Origin: Lentisphaerota bacterium
GTDB lineage: Bacteria; Verrucomicrobiota; Lentisphaeria; Victivallales; Victivallaceae
Direction of reading: 5' to 3'
Length of the DNA: 64,000 nucleotides
NCBI GenBank assembly: GCA_015061815.1
Contig: SUVW01000009.1
Span: 27,746-91,745, forward strand
The number at the start of each line of letters is the position of its first letter. Positions within the stretch are counted from its first letter, which is position 1. The notes under the pieces are model-generated. The model was not told the DNA's origin. It was given only the letters and a program-made list of their open reading frames with translations, and did not search any database. The translations under genes were made by a program, and so were the position numbers. Positions 25,540 through 34,635 of the stretch are shown here, piece after piece.

Positions 25540-25568
25540 AATATAACACAATATTCACCTCAAGTCAA
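25540..25568 (-). promoter_or_regulatory. Promoter of znuACB with a possible Zur/Fur-like operator
   Basis: Reading leftward: TTGACT (25563-25568), a 17-bp spacer and TATATT (25540-25545). The -10 box lies in an imperfect AT-rich palindrome (TGTTATATTTATTATACA, 25532-25549), similar in style to TGTTATA-type Zur boxes. The promoter is well supported; the operator is only suggested. Confidence 0.6.
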
Positions 25569-25671
25569 GAGCCTTTATTGTGATATCTGCCGGCAAATGT
25601 TAAAATTGCATCCGGAGAGTGTGGGAAAGTGGAATTTTGGCTAAAAATACAGTTCTTTAATTATTGCAGAC

Positions 25672-25700
25672 TTGAAAAAAAAGTAATGACGGTGTATAGT
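25672..25700 (+). promoter_or_regulatory. Promoter of the SDR-hisF region
   Basis: TTGAAA (25672-25677), a 17-bp spacer and TATAGT (25695-25700). The start would lie about 115 nt upstream of the SDR start codon. Confidence 0.5.
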
Positions 25701-25822
25701 TAGCAAGTTGCAGGTATTGCATGTGGGGAAGATGCCGGGATGATAACAATAACAAGCGGTGGATTTTTGTGGCCCGGCAATGAGTTCTGAATTGAATGTC
25801 ACCGCGAAACAGGTGTTTTGTA

Positions 25823-26986
25823 ATGAATAAAGTTTTGGTTACAGGTATTACAGGATTGGTTGGAAGTGCATTTGTGACAGCGTTGTTGCGCGAGCGTCAG
25901 GATCATGATATCGTCTGTCTGGTGCGCAGCGGCGGCGGAAAAAGTGCTGCAGAAAGAGTTGATTCCATTATCCGGGATGAGTGCAGTTTCAACGGATATC
26001 CGGAAGCGGCGGATGCTGTTCTGAAAAAGATCACTGTTGTTGAAGGCGACGTGACAACGATCGTTCCTGAAGAGTTGGCCAAAGATGAAAAACTTGCCGG
26101 AGTCAATATCATTTTTCACTGCGCGGCAGATGTCAATCTGGGCAAAGATCCCACCGGCAAGGTTTTCCGGATCAATTACGGCGGCACCCAGAATATGATT
26201 GCTCTGGCCAAGTTGTTGAACGTTAAAGAATTCCATTATGTTGGCACCTGCTATATCGCCGGTAAACTCTGCGGCACTGCCTACGAGGACAACCCGGTGG
26301 ATAACGGTTTCAACAATCCTTACGAGGAGAGCAAATTCAAAGCAGAGCAGCTGGTTCGTGAAAGCGGGATCCCGTTTTCCGTCTACCGTCCGGCGATCAT
26401 CACCGGCCGCCGTTCTGACGGACGCATTCGCAAGCCGCTGGCATTCTACCGGATACTGGAGTTTCTCGGCAAAGTGAAAAGCCACCGCTGTTCCAAAATG
26501 GGCATCTCTCCGGAAAATTGGGTGAATATGGAGATCAACTTCGCCACCAATCCGTCCGAACATGTCTATTTTGTTCCGATCGACTATGTGCAGGAGGCGA
26601 TCACTGCGCTTTTCCAGAAGCCGGTTACCAATACAGCTTATCATATTTCCGGTGACAGTCCGGTGTCAGTGCGTCAGATCGAAGATACCATTTGCAAGGT
26701 TCTCCGTCTGGATGGGGTTACCGTCGGCAGTAAAAGCGATGGTAAAAGCGAGGGTGAATCTCTGATGAGCCGTTTTGTCGGAGATCTTTTCCCATACTTC
26801 AGCAGTGATATCGTTTTCGATCAGAGCAATGTCCGCAAAGTTCTGGGCGACAGTGTGCTGGATTGGGAATTCGGCGAACGCGGACTGGAAGTTATGATCA
26901 AGTCTTTTTATGAAGATTATTTTCCGAATGTTGAGTGGCTGCAGAAGGTTGTTTCAGAAGAACCTGACCGCATGCCAATACGTTAA
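25823..26986 (+). CDS. NAD(P)-dependent extended SDR, thioester-reductase/male-sterility type
   Basis: A 387-residue Rossmann-fold protein. It has the nucleotide loop GITGLVGSAF near residues 8-17, the HCAADVNLG segment, and an active-site Tyr-x-x-x-Lys equivalent in NPYEESKFKAEQLV. SVYRPAIITGRRSDG follows, as in NAD_binding_4 proteins that reduce acyl thioesters or modify nucleotide sugars. The C-terminal third (residues 285-387) is less conserved and probably binds substrate. The start at 25823 has AGGTG 8 nt upstream. hisF follows after 20 bp, but no functional link between the two is evident. Family confident, reaction uncertain. Confidence 0.8.
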   Translation: MNKVLVTGITGLVGSAFVTALLRERQDHDIVCLVRSGGGKSAAERVDSIIRDECSFNGYPEAADAVLKKITVVEGDVTTIVPEELAKDEKLAGVNIIFHCAADVNLGKDPTGKVFRINYGGTQNMIALAKLLNVKEFHYVGTCYIAGKLCGTAYEDNPVDNGFNNPYEESKFKAEQLVRESGIPFSVYRPAIITGRRSDGRIRKPLAFYRILEFLGKVKSHRCSKMGISPENWVNMEINFATNPSEHVYFVPIDYVQEAITALFQKPVTNTAYHISGDSPVSVRQIEDTICKVLRLDGVTVGSKSDGKSEGESLMSRFVGDLFPYFSSDIVFDQSNVRKVLGDSVLDWEFGERGLEVMIKSFYEDYFPNVEWLQKVVSEEPDRMPIR

Positions 26987-27006
26987 AGCAATTATAGAGG
27001 CGAAAA

Positions 27007-27768
27007 ATGGGAAAACTGATTTCGGTGATGCCATGTCTGGATATGCAGAATGGCAGGGTTGTAAAAGGTGTACACTTTGTGGATATTGCGGATGCCGGTG
27101 ATCCGGTGGAGTGCGCAAAAGCCTACTGTGCCGCCGGTGCGGATGAATTGGCACTGTTGGATATTACCGCAACGGTCGAGAATCGTGATACACTTACCGA
27201 AGTCGTGAAAAAAGTAGCCGATGTCTGCACGGTGCCGTTTACTGTCGGCGGCGGTATCCGGGATGTGGAATCGGCGCGAGCGGTATTGGCTGCCGGAGCA
27301 GATCGTATTTCGACCAGCAGTGCGGCATTCCGCCGTCCCGAGTTGATTCGGGAATTGATCGCCGAATTCGGTGTCGATGCAGTTACTGTGGCGATCGACG
27401 TGGATGTGAATCCGGCAATGCCTTCAGGGTATGAAGTGTACATTGACGGCGGCCGTACTGCGACCGGCGCGGATGCTGTGGACTTTGCCAAACAGGCAGA
27501 TGACTATGGTGTGCAGGTTATTCTGCCGACCAGTAAAGCCGGTGACGGGGCGAAGACCGGTTATGAATTATCGGTGATCCGGGCGATGGCGCAGAGCTGT
27601 TCGGCCAAGATCGTTGCTTCCGGTGGAGCCGGTAAAATGGAACACTTTATTGAGGCGGCAAACGCCGGAGCTGAAGTTTTGCTGGCGGCTTCGGTGTTCC
27701 ACTTCCACCTGATAGACATTCCGGAACTGAAAGCGGAATTGAAGCGCAATGGCTTTGAAGTCAGATAA
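27007..27768 (+). CDS. hisF: Imidazole glycerol phosphate synthase subunit HisF
   Basis: The cyclase half of the glutamine-dependent enzyme that makes imidazole glycerol phosphate and AICAR in histidine synthesis. The 253-residue TIM barrel has the two catalytic aspartates in their usual places: Asp12 in MPCLDMQNGRVVKG and Asp131 in VAIDVDVN. Phosphate-binding loops VGGGIRD and SGGAGKMEHF are present. Its glutaminase partner hisH and the rest of the pathway are not in the window. GAGG lies 7 nt before the ATG. It is likely cotranscribed with the SDR upstream. Confidence 0.95.
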   Translation: MGKLISVMPCLDMQNGRVVKGVHFVDIADAGDPVECAKAYCAAGADELALLDITATVENRDTLTEVVKKVADVCTVPFTVGGGIRDVESARAVLAAGADRISTSSAAFRRPELIRELIAEFGVDAVTVAIDVDVNPAMPSGYEVYIDGGRTATGADAVDFAKQADDYGVQVILPTSKAGDGAKTGYELSVIRAMAQSCSAKIVASGGAGKMEHFIEAANAGAEVLLAASVFHFHLIDIPELKAELKRNGFEVR

Positions 27769-27847
27769 TAATTGCAATATATTATCCGGTGGCGTTTCGG
27801 CAATTTGACGGAGCGTCACTTTTTTGATTTTGTGGAGAGTATACCTG

Positions 27848-28642
27848 ATGGCGGTAAAAAAAACAACTGCAAAGAATAGTGATGCCGGAGAGGCAGTCGG
27901 CGGACGTGTTATCTTCCGCCGGTTGTTGTTCGGTATATCGATTTTCAGTTGTATTGCGCTGTTGGGAGCGGGGGTTTGGCTGATTTGCCGGTTGCCGGAT
28001 GTGCTGATGTACCAAAATCAGCGGTTTGAATTCAAACATCCGGTGATTCAAAGTGCCGGGTATTGGGGACGTCCGGGTAAGCAGCAGGAGTTGTTGGATC
28101 GTATCGGATTGAATGGGAAGATCAATATTTTCGGAATAGATGTGGGTGATGTCCGGAAAAAAGTGTTGAATATCGACAATATCCGGGATGCCGAAGTGCA
28201 GATCGTTTTGCCTGATACGTTGATTTTCCGTTTGGAAGAACGAATCCCGCTTGCTTATGTGGGCGGGGATATGGTTATTGACGAAGATGGAGAACGTTTC
28301 GGGCGTACTGAATCAGTCGCTCTGGACCGTGAACTGCCTTTTATCGTCGGTTATAGGGAAGACCGGTCGGATAAGATTTCAGAGGCGTTGAAATTGATAG
28401 TTACGGCCAACCGGAATTGTCAGGCATTGAAAATTAAAAAAATATTAGTTTCAAATTACGATTATCTGGATGTTTTTCTGGTCTATCGTGGTCGGGATTT
28501 GCGGGTGAAGTTTCCCTTGAATAAGGATTATGCTGATCTTTTCAACAAATTACAAAGCGCAGTTTTACACTCTTATTTGAATAGAGAAAATCCATCCGGC
28601 TTTGATTTGCGCTACCGGGATTATGCGATTCCGGAATATTGA
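27848..28642 (+). CDS. ftsQ: FtsQ/DivIB-like cell division protein with POTRA domain
   Basis: A 264-residue bitopic protein: short cytoplasmic N-terminus, one membrane helix (LLFGISIFSCIALLGAGVWLI) and a periplasmic part. The part after the helix carries the FtsQ-type POTRA signature: INIFGIDVGDVRKKVLNIDNIRDAEVQ is followed by PDTLIFRLEERIPLAYV. FtsQ bridges early and late divisome proteins. It lies outside any dcw cluster, next to hisF, which makes the name less certain. The start at 27848 has GGAG upstream; a TTG farther upstream is unlikely. Weak overall similarity is usual for FtsQ. Confidence 0.7.
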   Translation: MAVKKTTAKNSDAGEAVGGRVIFRRLLFGISIFSCIALLGAGVWLICRLPDVLMYQNQRFEFKHPVIQSAGYWGRPGKQQELLDRIGLNGKINIFGIDVGDVRKKVLNIDNIRDAEVQIVLPDTLIFRLEERIPLAYVGGDMVIDEDGERFGRTESVALDRELPFIVGYREDRSDKISEALKLIVTANRNCQALKIKKILVSNYDYLDVFLVYRGRDLRVKFPLNKDYADLFNKLQSAVLHSYLNRENPSGFDLRYRDYAIPEY

Positions 28643-28687
28643 TCCGGTAATTAATTTGTTTTTTTGTGCAGATGTTGCCGTTTTAGT

Positions 28688-28716
28688 TTGCAAAAAGTTA
28701 GGAGTGCATGTATATT
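28688..28716 (+). promoter_or_regulatory. Promoter of the marR-RND operon
   Basis: TTGCAA (28688-28693), a 17-bp spacer and TATATT (28711-28716), giving a leader of about 40 nt. No clear MarR palindrome was found around it. Confidence 0.6.
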
Positions 28717-28762
28717 AAGAAAGCGATATTGATTGTGTGTGATGTATGAACAGGAGGCATAG

Positions 28763-29251
28763 ATGAAAGACGGTAAAGCGCGTTGGAAGAGTATTTGCCG
28801 CGATCTTTGTGCTTTGACTGACGAATTACGTGATCAGTGGTTGATACAGCAAACCGGAGAAGAACGGGATTTTTTTGCCGGGATAACTGCCGGTCAACGG
28901 CGGATGTTGCGTATAGTATGGCGTTTGACCCGGAATGAACCTGAAGGTATTATGCTGCGGGTGTTGGCCGCCAGGCTTGGTTTATCCAGCAGCGCAGTTT
29001 CGGTAATGGTTGACAGTTTGGTGCGCCGGGGAATATTGGAACGTATTCCGGTGGCGGCAGACCGGCGTAAAGTTTTGATCCGCCTGGGAGAAAAGGGAGA
29101 ACTTGAATTTTACAGCAGTGAAACATTTTTCGGAGAAGTCAGCGAATGTTTTTTCAGCGGATGTCCGGAGGAAAAAGTTGTCTGTCTTGAAGGTATGTTG
29201 AAAGATTTTAATAAATATTTAGCCAATATAAATCAGGAGAAAAAAAAGTGA
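28763..29251 (+). CDS. MarR-family transcriptional regulator
   Basis: A 162-residue winged-helix regulator. The recognition helix region reads LRVLAARLGLSSSAVSVMVDSLVRRGILERIPVAADRRKVLIRL, the classic MarR arrangement with the wing motif DRRKV. MarR proteins usually repress a neighbouring efflux operon and are released by small phenolic ligands. Here the gene is first in the operon and overlaps the adaptor gene by 4 bp, so it probably controls its own transcript. GGAGG lies before the ATG. Confidence 0.9.
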   Translation: MKDGKARWKSICRDLCALTDELRDQWLIQQTGEERDFFAGITAGQRRMLRIVWRLTRNEPEGIMLRVLAARLGLSSSAVSVMVDSLVRRGILERIPVAADRRKVLIRLGEKGELEFYSSETFFGEVSECFFSGCPEEKVVCLEGMLKDFNKYLANINQEKKK

Positions 29252-30354
29252 AAAATTATTGGTCAAAATTATTGTTGTGCGGTGTTTTGACTGCCGCATC
29301 CGGAGTTTTTGCAGCACCGGCAGGGCGCCCGGCGGAAACTGTGAAGGCTGGACTGGTCAAAAGTGTGCCCCGGGAACTTTCCCGCAAGTACATCGGCAAA
29401 ATCACCGCAGTTGATGATGTTTCGCTGATTGCGCGGGTCTCCGGAGTCATTGAAAAACAGAAATTCGACAGCGGTGATATAGTGAAGAAAGGTCAGGAAC
29501 TTTTTGTCCTGGAAGATACAACCTATCTGGCTGCAAGAAATGCCGCCCGGGCCAAGCTTGCACAATGCAAGGCTGAATATGATTATGCCAAGCGCAATCT
29601 CGCCCGGCAGCAGGCACTCTGGAACAAAAAAGCCACTTCCGAAAGTACGTATGATGAAGCAGTCCGGCAGGAAGCGGTGAGCAAAGCCGCAGTCGATGCT
29701 GCTGAAGCAGCTCTGCTGGATGCGGAAAACAATCTTTCTTATACCAGAATCATCTCCCCGTTGAATGGCAAAGCCGGCAAATCCGCATTGTCCGAAGGGA
29801 ACTATGTCACTCCCGGAACCGGAGAGCTGATCAATATTGTCGCTCTGGATAAGATGTACGTGAACGTCTGGATCAGTATGAATGATTATCTGACGATTTT
29901 TGACGGTTCGTATGAAACACTGAAAAAGGAAGGAAATGTCAGGGTATTTCTGGCTGACGGCAGAGAATTTACCGGAAAATCTTCGATCGTATTTATTGAC
30001 AACCGGGTTGATAAAGATACAGATACCATCCGTATCCGTCTGCTGGTTGAAAATGACGGTATGCATTTGCTGCCGGATGGTTTGGTGACGGTGCGGCTTT
30101 CCCGCCGGGATGGCAGCAAGTGTGCGGTGCCGGTGTCGGCGGTGATGAATAACGGGCAGATCAGTTTTGTTTACGTGCTGGATAAAGAAAATAAGGCTGC
30201 GATACGTCCGGTGAAGCTCGGTGAAGTTCAAGGTAATGAGCAGATTATTCTTAAAGGGGTGCAGCCGGGGGAAACCATCGTTTTTGACGGAACTCACAAA
30301 GTTTTCCCGGGCAGCACGGTCAATCCGGTAATTGCGGCAGTGGAGAAAAAGTAA
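29248..30354 (+). CDS. RND efflux periplasmic adaptor (membrane fusion protein)
   Basis: A 368-residue AcrA/MexA-type adaptor that connects the inner-membrane pump to an outer-membrane channel. It has a Sec signal peptide (KNYWSKLLLCGVLTAASGVFA) without a lipobox. A lipoyl half-motif (VSGVIEKQKFDSGDIVKKGQ) precedes an alpha-helical hairpin of about residues 95-150 (rich in Ala, Lys and Glu). The second lipoyl half is NLSYTRIISPLNGKAGKSALSEG, with beta-barrel and membrane-proximal domains after it. It starts with GTG overlapping the marR stop (GTGA). The pump gene follows 1 bp after its stop. Confidence 0.92.
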   Translation: MKNYWSKLLLCGVLTAASGVFAAPAGRPAETVKAGLVKSVPRELSRKYIGKITAVDDVSLIARVSGVIEKQKFDSGDIVKKGQELFVLEDTTYLAARNAARAKLAQCKAEYDYAKRNLARQQALWNKKATSESTYDEAVRQEAVSKAAVDAAEAALLDAENNLSYTRIISPLNGKAGKSALSEGNYVTPGTGELINIVALDKMYVNVWISMNDYLTIFDGSYETLKKEGNVRVFLADGREFTGKSSIVFIDNRVDKDTDTIRIRLLVENDGMHLLPDGLVTVRLSRRDGSKCAVPVSAVMNNGQISFVYVLDKENKAAIRPVKLGEVQGNEQIILKGVQPGETIVFDGTHKVFPGSTVNPVIAAVEKK

Positions 30355-30355
30355 A

Positions 30356-33300
30356 ATGTTTTCGCAAATTTTTATTGAGCGTCCGAAACTGGCGATGGTA
30401 ATTTCCATCGTTACTGTTATCGCCGGTTTGCTCTGTTTGTTTCAGGCGCCGATCGCAGAATATCCGGAAATCGCGCCGCCGACGATCATGGTCATGGCCA
30501 ATTATACCGGTGCCAGCAGTCAGGAACTTGCCGATACTGTGGCGACTGTGATCGAAGAACAGTGCAATGGTTTGGAAGATTTGCTGTACTTCAACAGCAG
30601 CTGCAGTAATACCGGTATGTATCTTCTGGAAATTACTTTTGAATCCGGTTCCGATACCGACATAAATCTGGTGAATGTACAGAATGCGGTAAAACGTGCC
30701 GAACCGCTGCTGCCGGAAATTGTCAAACGCAACGGCGTGCGTCAATTCAAACGCAGCGGTGATATTCTTGCTCTGTACAACTTTACTACAGACGGCAGTG
30801 AGATGACGTTGACGGAATTGTCAAACTTTATCCGTACCAACGTGCGCGATCCTCTTTCACGGGTTCCGGGGGTCAGTGAAGTTTCCATCATGGGAGAACG
30901 CAATTATTCCATGCGTTTGTGGTTGGATACTGCCAAAATGGCCAATCTGGGGATTGCGACATCAGATGTGTCGGCGGCGGTTCAGGCCCAGAACGTGCAG
31001 GCTGCGGCCGGTTCCATCGGTTCTGAAGGCAGCAGTGATTTTATCCAAATGAAACTTTCCACCCTCGGCCGTCTGCATACGACAGAACAGTTTGAGAATA
31101 TCGTGGTCCGTTCCAAAGCCAATGGTGAACAGGTCAAAATCAAGGATATCGCCCGTGTGGAACTCGGTGCGGAGAGTTATTCCAACGGCAGCCGTTTCAA
31201 CGGTGTCGATGCCATCTCTCTGCTGATTTACCGTAACAGCGATGCCAACGCGTTGGAAGTTGTGAAAAAAACCAACGCACTTTTGGAAGAGTTGAAAGCT
31301 TCGCAGTTCCCCAAAGGTGTTGACTATCATATCGGTTATGATCCGACTGAATATATCCGGATCACAATGGCAGAGATTTTTGAAACTCTGATTTTGACGT
31401 TGATTCTGGTGGTGGCCATAACCTATTTGTTCCTGCAGGATTGGCGGGCCACACTGGTGCCGGCGATTACGATCCCGGTCAGTTTGATCGGAACATTTAT
31501 TTTCCTTATACCGCTTGGTTTTTCCATCAACTTGCTGACGATGTTCGGTTTGATTCTGGTCATCGGTTCATTGGTTGATGATGCTATCGTGGTGACGGAA
31601 AACTGTATGCGCATCATCGAAGAGGAGGGGTTGTCTCCGAAAGAAGCTGCCAGAAAGAGTATGAAGCAGATCACCGGAGCGGTTATTGCCACGACTTTGG
31701 TTATTGTAGCGATTTATGTGCCGGTCGGTTTTTACGGCGGCATGGTCGGAACAATATATCTGCAATTCTCGGTCACGATGTGTATTTCGCTGTGTTTGTC
31801 AACGGTCAATGCGTTGACTTTGAGTCCGGCATTGTGTTCATTGCTTCTGCGCAAGCCAAAAGTCAACAAGGTGTTCTGGGCGTTCAATAAATTTCTTTCC
31901 GGCTCCTGCAACGGTTATATGAGAATATCCCGTTTTATGGTGCGGTATACGATTATTGCTATCGTGATTTTTGCCGGTGTGCTGTATATGAATTATCATT
32001 ATCTCAAGACCATTCCGGCATCATTTATTCCCGGTGAAGATAAAGGTGCCGTAATGGGTATGGTTGAGTTGCGCCCCGGTGCCACACTGGCTGAAACCAA
32101 TGCCGTACTCAAGCAGGTTGAGGAAAAGGTAAAAGATATTCCCGGCATTGAAAACAGCATCAGTATCTACGGATACAGTTTCACCAGTGGTGCCGGAGAA
32201 AACGCCGGAACCTTTATCATAACGCTGGATGATTGGGAAAAACGCCAGACTCCGGATACAGACATCAACGTTATCCAGAGCAAATTGCAGCAGATTTCCG
32301 CAACGATCCCGGAAGCACGGATCAACTTTTTCCAACCGCCGGCGATCATGGGATTGGGAGTTACCGGCGGCGTGACATTCATGCTGCAGGCTAATGCCGG
32401 ACAATCGCCGCAGGAGTTGTATATGGCGATGAATAAGATGCTGATGCGGTTGAATTCTCTGCCGGATGTGCTGATGGCGTTTGGTAACTTTGAAACCGGT
32501 ACTCCGGAGTTGTTTTTGGATATCGACCGGGAAAAAGCCGAAGCTCTCGGTGTGCCGGTCAACCGGATATTCTCTGTTCTCGCCGGCAATGTGGCTTCAG
32601 ATTATATCAATGACTTCAACTTGTATGGTTACTCATTCAAAGTAAAAATGCAGTCAGAAGATAATGAAAGGGCAAACGCCAATGAGTTGCTGCAGTTGAT
32701 GGTGCAGAGCAACCGGGGAGCGATGGTTCCTTTGAGTTCATTTGCCTCGCTGCGCCGCACATCCGGTTCACGTACCTTGACCCGTTTCAACCAGCTGCTT
32801 TCGGCTAAAATAACGGTGCAGGCCAAGCCGGGGATCAGCAGTCAGACTGTGATGAAAGAGATTGAAAAGATCATGAAAGAGGAGTTCCCGCGCGGTTATC
32901 AGATAAGCTGGACGGATATGAGTTATCAGGAGCGCGGCAACGAAGGACGTATCGTTCAATTGCTGATTCTGGCGTTGATATTCGGTTATCTTTTCCTTGT
33001 CGGTCAGTATGAAAGCTGGACGATCCCGATTTCAGTGGTGTTGAGTTTCTTCTTTGCCATGCTCGGCGGCTTCTGGGGTATGAAATACAGCGGTCTTGAC
33101 TTCAGTATCTATGCCCAGTTGGGAATCGTTATGTTGATCGGTCTGGCTTGCAAGAACGCGATTTTGATGGTGGAATTTTCCAAACAGGAGCGCGAATCCG
33201 GTAAATCTGTTGAAGAGGCTGCGCAAAATGGTTTCAGCTTCCGTTACCGGGCGGTGTTGATGACGGCATGGTCGTTTGTTATCGGTGTATTCCCTATGGT

Positions 33301-33478
33301 GATCGCGACCGGTGCCGGAGCCGGCAGCCGCCGGGCCATCGGTATTACCACATTCTACGGAATGCTTTTGTCGACGATTATCGGAATTGTTTTTATCCCG
33401 GCGTTATATGCATTTTTCCAACGGGCGCGTGAAAGGGTTTATGCCTGGATGGATCGCAATAAAAAGGATGAAAAATAG
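30356..33478 (+). CDS. RND multidrug efflux pump, AcrB/HAE1 type
   Basis: A 1040-residue inner-membrane proton-driven exporter. It has twelve membrane helices in the usual 1+5, 1+5 layout. The N-terminus (FIERPKLAMVISIV) is typical of HAE1 pumps. The proton-relay residues are in place: the Asp-Asp pair in VIGSLVDDAIVVTENC in TM4 and the lysine in GLACKNAILMVEF in TM10. Two large periplasmic porter domains lie after TM1 and TM7. The ATG follows the adaptor stop by 1 bp and has GGAG upstream. Substrates are likely hydrophobic compounds or bile-like detergents, judged from family only. Confidence 0.95.
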   Translation: MFSQIFIERPKLAMVISIVTVIAGLLCLFQAPIAEYPEIAPPTIMVMANYTGASSQELADTVATVIEEQCNGLEDLLYFNSSCSNTGMYLLEITFESGSDTDINLVNVQNAVKRAEPLLPEIVKRNGVRQFKRSGDILALYNFTTDGSEMTLTELSNFIRTNVRDPLSRVPGVSEVSIMGERNYSMRLWLDTAKMANLGIATSDVSAAVQAQNVQAAAGSIGSEGSSDFIQMKLSTLGRLHTTEQFENIVVRSKANGEQVKIKDIARVELGAESYSNGSRFNGVDAISLLIYRNSDANALEVVKKTNALLEELKASQFPKGVDYHIGYDPTEYIRITMAEIFETLILTLILVVAITYLFLQDWRATLVPAITIPVSLIGTFIFLIPLGFSINLLTMFGLILVIGSLVDDAIVVTENCMRIIEEEGLSPKEAARKSMKQITGAVIATTLVIVAIYVPVGFYGGMVGTIYLQFSVTMCISLCLSTVNALTLSPALCSLLLRKPKVNKVFWAFNKFLSGSCNGYMRISRFMVRYTIIAIVIFAGVLYMNYHYLKTIPASFIPGEDKGAVMGMVELRPGATLAETNAVLKQVEEKVKDIPGIENSISIYGYSFTSGAGENAGTFIITLDDWEKRQTPDTDINVIQSKLQQISATIPEARINFFQPPAIMGLGVTGGVTFMLQANAGQSPQELYMAMNKMLMRLNSLPDVLMAFGNFETGTPELFLDIDREKAEALGVPVNRIFSVLAGNVASDYINDFNLYGYSFKVKMQSEDNERANANELLQLMVQSNRGAMVPLSSFASLRRTSGSRTLTRFNQLLSAKITVQAKPGISSQTVMKEIEKIMKEEFPRGYQISWTDMSYQERGNEGRIVQLLILALIFGYLFLVGQYESWTIPISVVLSFFFAMLGGFWGMKYSGLDFSIYAQLGIVMLIGLACKNAILMVEFSKQERESGKSVEEAAQNGFSFRYRAVLMTAWSFVIGVFPMVIATGAGAGSRRAIGITTFYGMLLSTIIGIVFIPALYAFFQRARERVYAWMDRNKKDEK

Positions 33479-34159
33479 TTGTTTTTCAAAGGAAAAATCA
33501 TTCGTACTTTGTTCCTGCTGCCGGTACTGGGCGGAATGATCATTTCCGCCCGGGCGGATGATGAATTATCAAAATTACGCTCTGCCAATCGGGAGTTGCG
33601 GGATAAGTTGATCAAAGCGGAAAAAGAGTTGGCCGACTATCGGTTGTGGCTGGCCAACGTTGCATTTGATCATGACCGGATGCAGCACTCTGACCGGGAG
33701 AAGCGGCAGCTGATCCTGTTGGAAGAACTCTCCCGCAGGAGCAATGAATTGTCCATGTCCGCTCTGGCTGTCGGGGATGAATGCCGCCGGTTGCTGTCGG
33801 AATTGCCTGTCGGTCCGGTTCGCAAGGCGCAGGTGGAGCTGCGTTTGGAAGAGTTGGAAACGCGGGCCGGAGAACTTGCCGGATTGACGATCCCCGGTAA
33901 TTCTGAAATAAGCAGTTGCCGGGTGTTGGCTGTTGATCCGGAACTGCAGGTGGCGGTCATCTCTGCCGGAAGCAGCAAGGGGGTCTTCCCGGGGATGGTG
34001 TTTCATGTCAAATCCAAGCCGCAGCTCAAATTGAAAATCATTGGAACCAGACCGGAAGGAGCTGCCGGAGAAATTATTTCCGGCAAGGCGGGAGATTTTG
34101 TTCCCGGAATGGAGTTGTCAGCTTTACATCAGGTCAGAGAGCCGGTCGGAAGCCGTTGA
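33479..34159 (+). CDS. Exported coiled-coil protein at the end of the RND operon
   Basis: A 226-residue protein starting at TTG directly after the pump's stop, with AAGGA about 10 nt upstream. A signal peptide (KGKIIRTLFLLPVLGGMIISARA) precedes a charged coiled coil (about residues 27-62, SKLRSANRELRDKLIKAEKE) and a second helical stretch to about 140. A small beta domain near 145-215 follows (CRVLAVDPELQVAVISAGSS, GVFPGMVFHV). The end resembles the MreC-like or flagellar-assembly beta domains that bind partners. It occupies the place where an outer-membrane channel gene usually sits, but it is not a TolC homologue. Function unknown. Confidence 0.65.
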   Translation: MFFKGKIIRTLFLLPVLGGMIISARADDELSKLRSANRELRDKLIKAEKELADYRLWLANVAFDHDRMQHSDREKRQLILLEELSRRSNELSMSALAVGDECRRLLSELPVGPVRKAQVELRLEELETRAGELAGLTIPGNSEISSCRVLAVDPELQVAVISAGSSKGVFPGMVFHVKSKPQLKLKIIGTRPEGAAGEIISGKAGDFVPGMELSALHQVREPVGSR

Positions 34160-34172
34160 AAATTTGTGGATA

Positions 34173-34631
34173 TCACCGATTTTCGTCAAGCAGCTTGAAT
34201 ATTATTCCGGCAGAAAATCCCCTGCCGGCCATAAAACGGAAAAGTTTCTCTCTTTTTTTTCCGGGGTCAGTTTCTTTGGTCAGAGTCCGTAATTTCCCTT
34301 CCATAGCCCGGCGGGCAGCCTCAACTTCTGCTTCGGGATCTTCAGCCAGGAATTCTCCGATACGTTCTTTGTCCAATCCCCGGCGTATGAGTTTCTGTTT
34401 TATCATTCGGGCTCCGAGATTACGCTGGCGCAAGGATGTCACGCAGTCTGCGGCAAGCTGTTCATCATCCAGATAATGCCGTCTGGCGCATTCGGCAACG
34501 GCGGCATCGCATTCATGGTCGGGAAAACCGGCCCGACGCAATTTCGCCCACAGCTCTTGTTCGCTTAACGGTCTGATCGCGAGCAGCTTCATCGCCTTGG
34601 TCATGGCCGATGGAGGAGTGGTTGGAGCCAT
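34173..34631 (-). CDS. recX: RecX family regulator of RecA
   Basis: A 152-residue, all-helical protein of tandem three-helix RecX repeats: KAMKLLAIRPLSEQELWAKL, then GFPDHECDAAVAECARRHYLDDEQLA, then LGARMIKQKLIRRGLDKERI. RecX binds RecA filaments and limits strand exchange. Its ATG lies 4 bp after the phosphoglycerate mutase stop, with GGAG upstream, so it closes the five-gene operon. No recA is in the window. It converges with the RND operon across 13 bp. Confidence 0.88.
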   Translation of the reverse strand: MAPTTPPSAMTKAMKLLAIRPLSEQELWAKLRRAGFPDHECDAAVAECARRHYLDDEQLAADCVTSLRQRNLGARMIKQKLIRRGLDKERIGEFLAEDPEAEVEAARRAMEGKLRTLTKETDPGKKREKLFRFMAGRGFSAGIIFKLLDENR

Positions 34632-34635
34632 ACGT

